From assembly GCF_014779765.1 (NCBI RefSeq), contig NZ_JACXZA010000001.1:1533346-1597345 (forward strand): a DNA stretch of 64,000 bases, in the 5' to 3' direction. Positions 51,469-59,452 of the stretch are shown here, piece by piece (within the stretch, counting starts at the first letter, position 1; each line of letters starts with the position of its first letter). The notes under the pieces are model-generated. The model was given only the letters and a program-made list of their open reading frames with translations, did no database searches and had not been told where the DNA came from. The position numbers and the translations under genes are program-made. The stretch comes from Paenibacillus terricola. Lineage in GTDB: Bacteria; Bacillota; Bacilli; Paenibacillales; Paenibacillaceae.

Positions 51469-52389
51469 ATGGGAGGTTGTCTTGTTCTGAAATCGCATCT
51501 ATGGAAGACTGGAATCGTTACGATTGTAGGCATGCTGCTATGGACGTTGTTACCAATCGTAAGTGTCAGCAATGCCGCGGCAAAAGAAAGCAGTGATCAG
51601 CTTATTATCATCAATAAGAAGACGAATAAACTTGCCTTCTTCGAAGGCGGGGAGCTCATACGAACGTTCCCCGTTGCAACGGGGCGGACGAATAAACTGA
51701 CTCCGGAAGGTACGTTCGAGATTGTGAACAAAATCAAGAACCGTCCTTACTACAAAGACCATATTCCTGGCGGAGATCCGAGCAATCCACTCGGTGACCG
51801 TTGGATGGGTCTCGATGTCAATGGAACGGCGGGCACAACGTACGCGATCCATGGCAATAACAACAGCAAGTCGATTGGCAAATACGTGAGCTCAGGCTGT
51901 ATTCGGATGTACAACGATGACATTCATTGGTTGTTCCCGCAGATCAAGCTGGGCACGAAAGCTGTAATTACGAACTCGAAGCTGTCTATGACCGAAATCG
52001 CCGTAAATCATGGCTACTCGGTACTGCATGATTATGATGGCAAGCTTATTGTGAATGGAAAAGTGATTAAACTCGAGCATCCGCTTGCGATAGTCGGCTC
52101 GCAGGTATTCGTTCCGATGCGGGAGCTGTTCGGGCTGCTTGGAGCAAAAGTAACGTGGAACAATGAGAAGAAGACCGTCACAGCTGTTGTCGGAGATCGT
52201 ACGTTAGTGCACACGCCGCTTACGAACACCGTCAAGTTAAACGGTGATACTGTTACCATAACAGCTTCACGAGTGATTGCGAATACGACGATGCTGCCGC
52301 TGCGGAACATTTCGGAACTGACGGGATTTAAGGTTGTATACGATGCGGATAAGAAGGAAATACGGGTTACAGGCGGCACAAGTAAATAA
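51469..52389 (+). CDS. L,D-transpeptidase (YkuD) with copper-amine-oxidase-N domain
   Basis: A 306-residue secreted enzyme. A signal peptide (KSHLWKTGIVTIVGMLLW ... VSNAAAK) is followed by a YkuD domain (about 45-170) with the catalytic motif IHGNNNSKSIGKYVSSGCIRM (His, Ser, Cys, Arg; read in parts). The C-terminal 100 residues (VFVPMRELFGLLGAKVTWN, MLPLRNISELTGFKVVYD) are a CuAO-N/stalk domain. It would cross-link peptidoglycan or anchor proteins to it. ATG 51469 has no upstream site, while GGGAGG lies just inside the gene. An in-frame CTG at 51487, ten bases after it, would start exactly at the signal peptide. Confidence 0.88.
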   Translation: MGGCLVLKSHLWKTGIVTIVGMLLWTLLPIVSVSNAAAKESSDQLIIINKKTNKLAFFEGGELIRTFPVATGRTNKLTPEGTFEIVNKIKNRPYYKDHIPGGDPSNPLGDRWMGLDVNGTAGTTYAIHGNNNSKSIGKYVSSGCIRMYNDDIHWLFPQIKLGTKAVITNSKLSMTEIAVNHGYSVLHDYDGKLIVNGKVIKLEHPLAIVGSQVFVPMRELFGLLGAKVTWNNEKKTVTAVVGDRTLVHTPLTNTVKLNGDTVTITASRVIANTTMLPLRNISELTGFKVVYDADKKEIRVTGGTSK

Positions 52390-52451
52390 TGGATCATCAG
52401 AGTCAGAATAACACGTGATTATACGTTTTAATAGGATGCAATGATACAGTT

Positions 52452-52497
52452 AGTGGCAGCGAGGAATGATCGAATGTTCCTTTGCTGCCGCTTTTTT
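52452..52497 (+). terminator. terminator after the L,D-transpeptidase
   Basis: AGTGGCAGCGAGGAA and TTCCTTTGCTGCCGCT pair with one bulge, followed by TTTTTTG. Confidence 0.85.
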
Positions 52498-52643
52498 GAA
52501 AGGATAGGATGTATCAGGATGGAACTGTAATATATTAATTACGAATCTGTGACATTCGTCACAACTTCCTCATTTGGTCAACGGACCAACGTATGGTATC
52601 ATAAAGAAAAGACGGGTAAAACACGAAGAACGCGAAGTAATAG

Positions 52644-53465
52644 TTGGAGGGGTTTGTCATCACTAACGTTGTGTTGAATGATGCTATGACAATGCTGGAA
52701 CAAACGAGCCGGACGTTCTACATTCCGATCAGCCGACTGGTTCCAGGCTTGAAGGAAGCCGTAACATCTGGTTATTTGTGCATGCGTGCGATAGACGAGA
52801 TCGAAGATCATGAACAGCTGCCGGACAGCTTGAAGAGCAGTCTGCTTAGCGAGATTCGCGATGCTCTTCGTACGGAGCAGCCGCTGGAGGCGATCAGCAA
52901 AGTGTTAGAACCACATCAATCCGATCTGCCAGCTGTCACGCTGCAGTTGAATGATTGGCTCGTTCTGTGCCCACCAACAGCACTTCCGATCGTACAGCGC
53001 TATACAGCGAAGATGTCAGAACAAATGGCCGATTGGGTTCACACGGGATGGGACATCCGGACGGAAGAGGACCTGGATCGGTATACATACAGCGTTGCGG
53101 GCATGGTTGGCGAGATGCTGTCGGAGCTGTGGCAGTGGTACGATGGTACGGCATCGGATATGAACAAAGCAGTCGCTTTCGGCAGAGGGCTGCAGGCAGT
53201 TAACATCATGCGCAATCGGGACGAAGATCTGAAGCGTGGCGTTGATTTCTTCCCGGACGGCTGGAACCTGAAGGACATGCTCCAATATACGAAACGCAAC
53301 CTGAAGCTTGCAGATGATTACATTGCAGAGCTGAAGGACGGTCCGGCGATGAGCTTCTGCAAAATTCCTCTGGCGCTTGCACATGCAACGACGAAGCTAC
53401 TATCCGTTGGCGGCAATAAGTTGACGCGTGCGGCTGTGCTCAAAATTGTTGGTTCATTGAGCTAG
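52644..53465 (+). CDS. squalene/phytoene synthase-family protein
   Basis: A protein of about 260-273 residues with the all-alpha prenyl synthase signatures: TSRTFYIPISRL, the first acidic motif MRAIDEIEDHEQL, and the second MRNRDEDLKRGVDFFPDGW. It would join two isoprenyl diphosphates head to head; no other terpenoid gene is nearby. The start is unclear: GGAGGGG lies inside the frame opened by TTG 52644. Downstream candidates GTG 52671, TTG 52674 and ATG 52686 are 18 or more bases from it. The ideal position would be an ATC codon. Confidence 0.82.
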   Translation: MEGFVITNVVLNDAMTMLEQTSRTFYIPISRLVPGLKEAVTSGYLCMRAIDEIEDHEQLPDSLKSSLLSEIRDALRTEQPLEAISKVLEPHQSDLPAVTLQLNDWLVLCPPTALPIVQRYTAKMSEQMADWVHTGWDIRTEEDLDRYTYSVAGMVGEMLSELWQWYDGTASDMNKAVAFGRGLQAVNIMRNRDEDLKRGVDFFPDGWNLKDMLQYTKRNLKLADDYIAELKDGPAMSFCKIPLALAHATTKLLSVGGNKLTRAAVLKIVGSLS

Positions 53466-53475
53466 AGCAGAGATG

Positions 53476-53499
53476 AAGCCGCGCTGACCGCGGCTTTTT
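53476..53499 (+). terminator. terminator after the synthase gene
   Basis: AAGCCGCG and CGCGGCTT pair around CTGAC, followed by TTTCTG. Confidence 0.8.
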
Positions 53500-53620
53500 C
53501 TGTGTAAGCAATGAACATGGCACGGAATGGACAATTTGTGATAATTCGCATTTGAGAACAAAGCGGACTCACGATACTATTAGATCAAGAACGAATCCTC
53601 AAGGACAGGAGCTGCTGGCG

Positions 53621-53908
53621 ATGAGAATTATTGTGGATAGCACGGTTGCGCGCTGGTACATTGATGAGATGGAGCTGCAGCCTGGCGATCAGCTTCATAT
53701 TTTTGTACGTCTCGGAGGCTGCGGCAGCGTAGTGCCTGGGATGAGCCTCGGCATTATGAAGGAGAAGTCGAGTGCGCCGCGCATTCAAGTAGTGAGCGAA
53801 GGCATCGAATTTTATATGCTGCAAGACCAGCTCTGGTATCTAGAGAATAAGGACTTATATTTGCAATTCGATTCGCAAGGTGATGGCGTCGGCTTCAAGG
53901 TTGCATAG
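53621..53908 (+). CDS. HesB-like protein, YneR family
   Basis: A 95-residue HesB/IscA-fold protein: LHIFVRLGGCGSVVPGMSLGIM and YLENKDLYLQFDSQGDGVGFKV are the family blocks. Only one cysteine (GGCGS) is present, so it lacks the three-Cys cluster site of A-type iron-sulphur carriers, as is usual for YneR proteins. ATG 53621 is chosen, with AGGAG about 11 bases upstream. Its function is unknown. Confidence 0.85.
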   Translation: MRIIVDSTVARWYIDEMELQPGDQLHIFVRLGGCGSVVPGMSLGIMKEKSSAPRIQVVSEGIEFYMLQDQLWYLENKDLYLQFDSQGDGVGFKVA

Positions 53909-53939
53909 TGTAGTGGGTTAATCGAATAGAAGATAGAAG

Positions 53940-53967
53940 AAAGTCGCAGATTTTGCGGCTTTTTTGT
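53940..53967 (+). terminator. terminator after the YneR-like gene
   Basis: AAGTCGCA and TGCGGCTT pair (one G-T pair), followed by TTTTTTG. Confidence 0.8.
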
Positions 53968-53978
53968 TTGGGGGAAAA

Positions 53979-54288
53979 AGACGTGGTAAAAATTATGATC
54001 TGGCATTAGCTATCTGGAATGGAAGAAAGAGGATTGCATTTGTCGAAGAAATAAGAATGTTGGCAGAACCATTACTGTGACGCGCGAGCTTTCCGTACAT
54101 TACCCGTCGGATCGGGTTATCATCATCAACTGTGTGAAGAACGCCGCGTCGCTTAACGACCAGGAGCATAGCGTACGTTCGGTGCTGGTCAGCGACCGCG
54201 ACGTCACGCTGGAGGACGCTTTGTTCGTGGACGGCCAAATATGTACGAGGAATGCAATCAGAAGCTGTTATTCCCTTTTTACGATAAA
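53979..54288 (+). pseudogene. probable decayed gene in several frames
   Basis: Protein-like stretches occur in changing frames. KNYDLALAIWNGRKRIAFV is followed by EEIRMLAEPLL and a stop at 54078. Another frame reads RTITVTRELSVHYPSDRVIIINC then VKNAASLNDQEHSVRSVLVSDRDVTLEDALFVDGQ, and the frame after about 54240 ends MYEECNQKLLFPFYDK. No single frame covers them, no ribosome binding site is seen, and a good terminator (54292) follows. This reads as a frameshifted remnant of an unrecognised gene. Confidence 0.4.
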
Positions 54289-54291
54289 TAG

Positions 54292-54332
54292 ATTAATCGC
54301 CGGAAGAACGAACTTCCGGCGATTATTTTCTT
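54292..54332 (+). terminator. terminator after the remnant
   Basis: AATCGCCGGAAG and CTTCCGGCGATT pair perfectly around AACGAA, followed by ATTTTCTT. Confidence 0.85.
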
Positions 54333-54430
54333 ATGGAGATGGTGTGATAGGTTCTTAAATACTGTACCCAGATGTGACTTGCGTGTGCAGGTATGATAAA
54401 GTAGTAACGATAAGATTGAGGGGGATTCCA

Positions 54431-55048
54431 ATGTACAAGCTCATGACCATTGACGATAAATCCGTGCAGGTTAGCTTTAGCGTTTATTACGATACCGAGG
54501 TTGGCGAGTTTTTGTTTCTGAAAGTGATGTGCGACATCTATATGCCGGGCAACGAGGTTGTACCGATCGCCATCGAGAAAGTGCTGATGAAGAAAATCGA
54601 AGAAGGCTTCAAGAAGCGTCCGGAGCTTTACGATTTACTCACCAAGCAGCAGGTCAAGGGAAAAACCTATTACGTCATTCCGGCACATATGCGTTATCAG
54701 CTCGATTGGCTGGAAGGGAATAAGAAAAAGGCTTCCTTCGAGAAAATGGATCCGAGCAAGCAGGAAGAACTGGACAAAGCTGAAGTCGAGTCAGCCAAAC
54801 AGCAATCGGCTCCATCGCCGGCTCCAGAATCGACACCGACTCCACAGGAGCGCATCATTACCGATATTCGTCGCAAATTCCTCGTCTCCAAAGGATTCCA
54901 ACTTAACGCAGCTACGAATAACTGGGTAGGCGGAGGCATTCGCTTCCCGGACGCGCTGATCGACAAGCCTGCAACAGATGTAGAGTTTGAGCAGAACATG
55001 AACCGTCTCATCGCGGCCGACAGCCGCGGAGGATATAAGAAGAAGTAA
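54431..55048 (+). CDS. protein of unknown function with Pro/Gln-rich linker
   Basis: A 205-residue soluble protein I do not recognise. The N-terminal 100 residues (LMTIDDKSVQVSFSVYYDTEVGEFLFLKVMCDIYMPG, read in parts) read like a compact alpha/beta domain. A linker (KQQSAPSPAPESTPTPQ) leads to a C-terminal segment (IRRKFLVSKGFQLNAATNNWVGGGIRFPDALIDKP). ATG 54431 has GAGGGGG six bases upstream. A terminator follows. Confidence 0.68.
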   Translation: MYKLMTIDDKSVQVSFSVYYDTEVGEFLFLKVMCDIYMPGNEVVPIAIEKVLMKKIEEGFKKRPELYDLLTKQQVKGKTYYVIPAHMRYQLDWLEGNKKKASFEKMDPSKQEELDKAEVESAKQQSAPSPAPESTPTPQERIITDIRRKFLVSKGFQLNAATNNWVGGGIRFPDALIDKPATDVEFEQNMNRLIAADSRGGYKKK

Positions 55049-55074
55049 CGATCCATAACGGTATTCGATTGTGA

Positions 55075-55101
55075 GGCAGCGCATACGCGCTGTCTTTTTT
55101 T
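55075..55101 (+). terminator. terminator after 54431
   Basis: GGCAGCGC and GCGCTGTC (one G-T pair) pair around ATAC, followed by TTTTTTTA. Confidence 0.8.
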
Positions 55102-55103
55102 AT

Positions 55104-55172
55104 CGCGAATTCTACTGGTACGACAATACGAACATCGAGGATGAGAAAATCAAAGCGGTGTTGTACGAGTAA
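55104..55172 (+). pseudogene. possible C-terminal gene remnant
   Basis: An open frame reads REFYWYDNTNIEDEKIKAVL then YE and stop (TAA 55170-55172), protein-like in composition but cut off by the upstream terminator and without a start. It could be the end of a lost gene. Except for the minus-strand terminator, nothing else is seen in 55173-55344. Confidence 0.25.
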
Positions 55173-55193
55173 TATATTCGATAGTCTATCGAT

Positions 55194-55218
55194 CAAAAAG
55201 ACGCAGATTGCTGCGGTC
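55194..55218 (-). terminator. minus-strand terminator without an adjacent minus-strand gene
   Basis: Read on the minus strand, GACCGCAG and CTGCGTC pair around CAAT and run into TTTTTG. The nearest minus-strand gene ends at 55718, beyond an intervening plus-strand gene. Confidence 0.55.
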
Positions 55219-55360
55219 CGTTCAACATGCCAAATGTCCGCTTTGTATTAGGTTAATAGCGGTATAACCACCCTTATCAAGTAAAGAAGGAAATCATGAG
55301 ATGGATTAAGAATAAGTTGTAATCGATGTTCCAGTGTATTAATGAAGGAGGCATGTGGCA

Positions 55361-55690
55361 TTGAAGTTTTCACTAACAGGCTTGATCGGCTCTTTCTTGT
55401 GCATTGTATTGAGTAGTATCCTATTGTTCTGGAATCCGTACTCAAGCTTTAAGATTAGTACAGACACGGGTATGGTCGTATTCATGATGTTGATATTGCC
55501 CGCTTGCTGCGGTGTTGCTGCATCGATCTTTAAGGTTCGCTATTTAATGGGGATCGTATTCATATGGTCGCTCCCGTATGGAATTTACTTGTCAGCTGCC
55601 TCGATCCCAAGCTTATATAATCTGTTCGCAGTAGTTCTCATTCTATATTTGGTTTCTGTTATCACGTTGAAAAGATTAAAGGCAGAATAG
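55361..55690 (+). CDS. small polytopic membrane protein, unknown
   Basis: A 109-residue protein with four hydrophobic segments (LIGSFLCIVLSSILLFW, MVVFMMLILPACCGVAAS, LMGIVFIWSLPYGIYL, LFAVVLILYLVSVI). I do not recognise the family. TTG 55361 is nine bases from AAGGAGG, whereas GTG 55355 would be only three bases from it. It converges with the 55718 gene. Confidence 0.62.
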   Translation: MKFSLTGLIGSFLCIVLSSILLFWNPYSSFKISTDTGMVVFMMLILPACCGVAASIFKVRYLMGIVFIWSLPYGIYLSAASIPSLYNLFAVVLILYLVSVITLKRLKAE

Positions 55691-55717
55691 TGAGCGATTG
55701 TTGCTAATGGGGGATGG

Positions 55718-55993
55718 TTACTCCGTCGTTGTTAAATGATCGATGTTACCCATCCATTTGTCGATATACAGCCACGCGGCTTCTTTCACTTGTTCTACTG
55801 GCGTTAGGTGTACGATCCAATGACCCCGTTCACTGTTGATTTCGCTGACCTCCCATTTGAACGATTCCGCTGCGTTATATCGCTCGGCGATCTGCAGCGC
55901 TTCGGATTTGGAAGTCCAGCAGTAATCGAAAATGAGGGTTGCGATCATTGCGAATAAGATTGCAACTGCGATTTGCTTGAAAGGTTTTCTCAT
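55718..55993 (-). CDS. small membrane-anchored protein, unknown
   Basis: A 91-residue protein with one N-terminal membrane segment (QIAVAILFAMIATLIF) and an extracellular-type domain (EALQIAERYNAAESFKWEVSEINSERGHWIVHLTP). The layout resembles small exported domains of the YpmB/PepSY kind but is too short to assign. AAAGGAG precedes the ATG on the minus strand. Confidence 0.62.
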   Translation of the reverse strand: MRKPFKQIAVAILFAMIATLIFDYCWTSKSEALQIAERYNAAESFKWEVSEINSERGHWIVHLTPVEQVKEAAWLYIDKWMGNIDHLTTTE

Positions 55994-56152
55994 GGCTGCA
56001 CTCCTTTAAAGCGGGATAATCTATCGACGCGTTATGAGCGAAGAAGTTGCACTTTTTAAGGTTGTATATTTAGTCATATATATGTATAATAATTCAATGT
56101 ATCCAACCAATGTTATCCATATTTCAATCGATGATAGGGTGAGGTGGGGAGA

Positions 56153-56761
56153 TTGAACCTTGTATGCGACTCGGACCAATGGAGCGACTATTTGAAGGAG
56201 ACAGAAGAAGTCGATTATACGGATTCATTAATTGCAGAACTTACAGCTAGATTAAACGCAGAGGCATCTGATTCAGTCGATTTCATAAGAAGGGCTTTTG
56301 AGTACGTGAGAGACGAGATCGACCATTCTTGGGATATCCGGAGTACGCGAGTGACCTGCGCCGCATCGGAAGTCCTTACGCTTCAAGAAGGCATTTGTTA
56401 TGCAAAAGCTAACCTGCTTAGTGCGATTTTGCGCCGAGCAGAGATACCGGTCGGTTTCTGCTATCAGCGTATTACATTAGGTGACACGCCGGACACCGGA
56501 TATTGCATTCATGCTTTGAACGCAGTCTTTATCTCAGAGCTGGATAGATGGATCCGATTGGATGCAAGAGGCAATAAACCCGGGGTTCAAGCGGAGTTCT
56601 CATTGACAGAAGAACGTCTTGCATTTCCAGTCCGTCACGAGTATGGGGAAGTTGATTACCCGATCATATACTCCGATCCGCATCCGGCAACGATCGAAAC
56701 CTTGAAGCGCAATACGAATTGCGTGGAGATGTATCAGCATGGCTTGCCGGAACAGTTATAA
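56153..56761 (+). CDS. transglutaminase-like cysteine protease-fold protein
   Basis: A 202-residue protein with the transglutaminase core triad: Cys in LQEGICYAKANLLSAILRRA, His in YCIHALNAVFI and Asp in WIRLDARGN. YVRDEIDHSWDIRSTRVTCAASEVL before the Cys is typical of bacterial members. It may act as a protease or amidase rather than a cross-linker. TTG 56153 is favoured by GAGG eight bases upstream; GTG 56144 is the alternative. Confidence 0.85.
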   Translation: MNLVCDSDQWSDYLKETEEVDYTDSLIAELTARLNAEASDSVDFIRRAFEYVRDEIDHSWDIRSTRVTCAASEVLTLQEGICYAKANLLSAILRRAEIPVGFCYQRITLGDTPDTGYCIHALNAVFISELDRWIRLDARGNKPGVQAEFSLTEERLAFPVRHEYGEVDYPIIYSDPHPATIETLKRNTNCVEMYQHGLPEQL

Positions 56762-56789
56762 TCTGGAAGCTGATAGTGAATAGGATCAG

Positions 56790-56816
56790 AAGCTGCTTGC
56801 ATGCAGCTTTTTTTGT
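56790..56816 (+). terminator. terminator after the transglutaminase-like gene
   Basis: AGCTGC and GCAGCT pair around TTGCAT, followed by seven T. Confidence 0.82.
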
Positions 56817-56932
56817 TTGATTTCTTCTATTATGTTGACAAGAAAGCGTTTACCTAACAAAGGTATTGTTGTAATGTGGGGAAAAGGGGATTTCATCCCA
56901 TATGTGTCAGATATAACAAAGGGGGAACATTC

Positions 56933-58798
56933 TTGAAACGAGCATGGAGTGCTCTAGCTCTCACACTCGCTATGTGCACAGTATTGCTAGGCTGCGATAA
57001 TTCTGCGTCATCTAGCGAATCGCAACCGCAAGACAAGTCAGCAACGACCGAACAGCAGCAGACGGATCAGACTTCCGAACAAGCGGCAGCAGATTGGCAG
57101 GAGAAAGGCGCATCCAATCCGGCCGAATACCAAGGCAAGGGCGCGGGTGCGATCCATATCAATCAGCTTGGCTTCCGTCCGAAGGATGAGAAGGCAGCTA
57201 TTATTACGAGTCAAGGTTTTCACTTCGACAGCTTCCAGCTTGTTGATGCGGATAGCGGCGAGGCCGTCTACACGGGCAAATTGCAAGGGAAAGGCGTCGG
57301 AGATGGCAAAGCAGACGAACCCGTCCTCGACTTCACGTCCGGCGATTTGGTCTATAAAGCAGACTTCACTTCTGTAGACAAGCCCGGCAGCTATTATGTC
57401 GAGGTTCCCGGCTACGGCAAATCCTATACCTTTACAATCGGTACTGACGTATATCGCAATGTGGCGGACGCCTTGTTGAAAGGATTGTACTATCAGCGGT
57501 GCGGTACTGCGTTGGAAGCAGACGCAGCTGGCGAGTATACCCACGATGCGTGTCACTTGGAGATCGCTACATTGTATGAGGATCAGTCGAAGCAGCTGGA
57601 TGTAACCGGCGGATGGCATGATGCGGGCGATTACGGCCGTTATTCCTCGCCGGGCGCCAACGCGGTCGCATTCATGCTGATGGGTTATGAGCTGTTCCCG
57701 CAGGGCTACAAGGACATGAAATCCGATATTCCCCAAGGCGCGATTGGACCTGCCGTGCTGAATGAAGCGAAATATGAGCTGGATTGGCTGCTCAAAATGC
57801 AAGATACGCAATCCGGCGGCGTCTACCATAAGGTGACGAACAAAGGGTTCGAAGGCTTCGTGATGCCGGAGACGGTTCATGAGAATCTGTATGTGCTGCC
57901 TGTGTCGCCGACGGCAACCGGTGATTTTGCCGCAGTGATGGCAATGGCATCTCGTATTTATGAGAGTTATGACGACGAGTATGCGAAGGAGATGCTTGCA
58001 GCGGCCGAGAAAGCGTGGAATTGGCTCGCGAACAATCCGAACGCGCCAGGCTTCCACAATCCATCAGACGTCGTAACCGGTGAATACGGAGATGAGTCGG
58101 CGAGCGATGAAACCTTCTGGGCTGCAGTCGAGTTATATCGAACAACAGGCAAATCGGTCTATCATGACTATGTCAAAGCCAACTACAAGCAGCAGAGCCG
58201 CATGGGGTTAGGTTGGGCTGATATGAGCGGATTCGGAACGATCTCCTATGCGTTCATGGATGAGAAGCTTGCGGATTCGAGTGTGCAGCGTGCGCTTCGC
58301 AGCGCCATAACGGATAACGCCAATACTTTGGTCACTCAGGCGGAAACAAACGGCTTTGGCATCCCAGTAGACAGCAGTGACTATTATTGGGGAAGCAATA
58401 TGGGTGTTATGCAAAAGGCGACCGTTCTCATTATCGCGAACGAACTTCAACCGAATTATGACTATCTGTTGACCGCGCATAATCTGTTCGATTATTTGAT
58501 GGGACGCAATGCGCTTGATCAAAGTTATGTGACGGGCTTTGGTTCCAAGCCGGTTATGAATCCGCATCATCGTCCATCGATAGCAGATGGTGTGACCGAT
58601 CCGGTGCCTGGCCTAGTCGCAGGGGGACCGAATGCAGGGCGTCAGGACCCGACAGCGGAAGCGAAGCTTCCAGCAGATGTCTTCCCAATGAAAGCCTATG
58701 TGGACGACAAGGAGAGTTATTCGACGAACGAGATAGCGATCTATTGGAACGCACCGGCGATCTTCGTAGCATCGTATCTTGCAATGCCGCAGCAATAA
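56933..58798 (+). CDS. GH9-family endoglucanase/cellulase lipoprotein
   Basis: A 621-residue secreted enzyme. The signal peptide has lipobox VLLGC (Cys at about 19), then a Ser/Gln/Thr-rich spacer and the N-terminal cellulase Ig-like domain (IHINQLGFRPKDEKAAII ... YTFTIG, about 75-165). The GH9 catalytic domain follows, with VTGGWHDAGDYGRYSSPGAN (catalytic Asp pair) and YSTNEIAIYWNAPAIF (catalytic Glu). It would hydrolyse beta-1,4-glucans at the cell surface. No carbohydrate-binding module is present. The start is TTG 56933 with GGGGG seven bases upstream; an earlier in-frame start has no site and would spoil the signal peptide. Confidence 0.93.
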   Translation: MKRAWSALALTLAMCTVLLGCDNSASSSESQPQDKSATTEQQQTDQTSEQAAADWQEKGASNPAEYQGKGAGAIHINQLGFRPKDEKAAIITSQGFHFDSFQLVDADSGEAVYTGKLQGKGVGDGKADEPVLDFTSGDLVYKADFTSVDKPGSYYVEVPGYGKSYTFTIGTDVYRNVADALLKGLYYQRCGTALEADAAGEYTHDACHLEIATLYEDQSKQLDVTGGWHDAGDYGRYSSPGANAVAFMLMGYELFPQGYKDMKSDIPQGAIGPAVLNEAKYELDWLLKMQDTQSGGVYHKVTNKGFEGFVMPETVHENLYVLPVSPTATGDFAAVMAMASRIYESYDDEYAKEMLAAAEKAWNWLANNPNAPGFHNPSDVVTGEYGDESASDETFWAAVELYRTTGKSVYHDYVKANYKQQSRMGLGWADMSGFGTISYAFMDEKLADSSVQRALRSAITDNANTLVTQAETNGFGIPVDSSDYYWGSNMGVMQKATVLIIANELQPNYDYLLTAHNLFDYLMGRNALDQSYVTGFGSKPVMNPHHRPSIADGVTDPVPGLVAGGPNAGRQDPTAEAKLPADVFPMKAYVDDKESYSTNEIAIYWNAPAIFVASYLAMPQQ

Positions 58799-58817
58799 TT
58801 GAATCATACGGTTAACA

Positions 58818-58850
58818 GAAGAAGCCTCCGATCCGGAGGCTTCTTCATAT
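58818..58850 (+). terminator. terminator after the GH9 gene
   Basis: GAAGAAGCCTCCG and CGGAGGCTTCTTC form a perfect 13-bp inverted repeat with a short loop and TATTTTG tail. Confidence 0.88.
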
Positions 58851-58981
58851 TTTGTAAACCAGTCTGTTTATAACAATAATTACAGGGTAAAAAAAGGATA
58901 GATTTACAAAATAGTAATCTTTCAGTAGGATGTAGATTATCGTGATTTGTACCATTTTGTAGAAAAGGGCGGCGTCTTGTC

Positions 58982-59452
58982 ATGACTAGGACGAAATTGT
59001 GGAAGTGGTATTTCAATCTATTCATCCGAACACCGATTGCAGCACTGTTCTTTATTGTCGCACTCATCGCAGGACTTACACTGCTGATAAACAGCATTAC
59101 AGTACGCGAATACGCTTCGGTACAGGCTCAGCCTATGGATACACAAGATGGGACAAGCGTTACAATGCTTGCTGCCAAGCTTGATCGAATGCAGGCCGAA
59201 GCGGATCTCAAAGCAGGAGATGCCGTAGTCTGGTATGTCGGAAATAGCGGGGAACGTTACGACGGAGAAGTCGCGAGTATCGAAGCGGGAGGAGTAGGCA
59301 GCAGCGTACTTATTCGCACGGATGCTTCGCAGTGGAAGCTTGCAGTTAAGGAAGCGAAGACAGACTCACCGTCCATTACCGTTGATATTCCAATAGGCCG
59401 GCAATCGGTGAAGGAGAAACTGTTCGGCCGTAAAGGGGGAGACGAACAATGA
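58982..59452 (+). CDS. membrane-anchored accessory protein of an ABC export operon
   Basis: A 156-residue protein with one N-terminal membrane segment (AALFFIVALIAGLTLLI, residues about 20-37). Its extracytoplasmic part contains VTMLAAKLDRMQAEADLKAGDAVVWYV, then a beta-rich segment (GERYDGEVASIEAGGVGSSVLI). The layout resembles a much reduced HlyD-type adaptor, and no family is firmly recognised. Its stop overlaps the start of the first ABC transporter (ATGA), so it is translationally coupled and probably part of the exporter. Confidence 0.72.
   Translation: MTRTKLWKWYFNLFIRTPIAALFFIVALIAGLTLLINSITVREYASVQAQPMDTQDGTSVTMLAAKLDRMQAEADLKAGDAVVWYVGNSGERYDGEVASIEAGGVGSSVLIRTDASQWKLAVKEAKTDSPSITVDIPIGRQSVKEKLFGRKGGDEQ

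Noticed and set aside
57038..58057. A 339-codon minus-strand frame
   Set aside because: It is antisense to the GH9 cellulase, whose catalytic motifs are intact in the plus frame.
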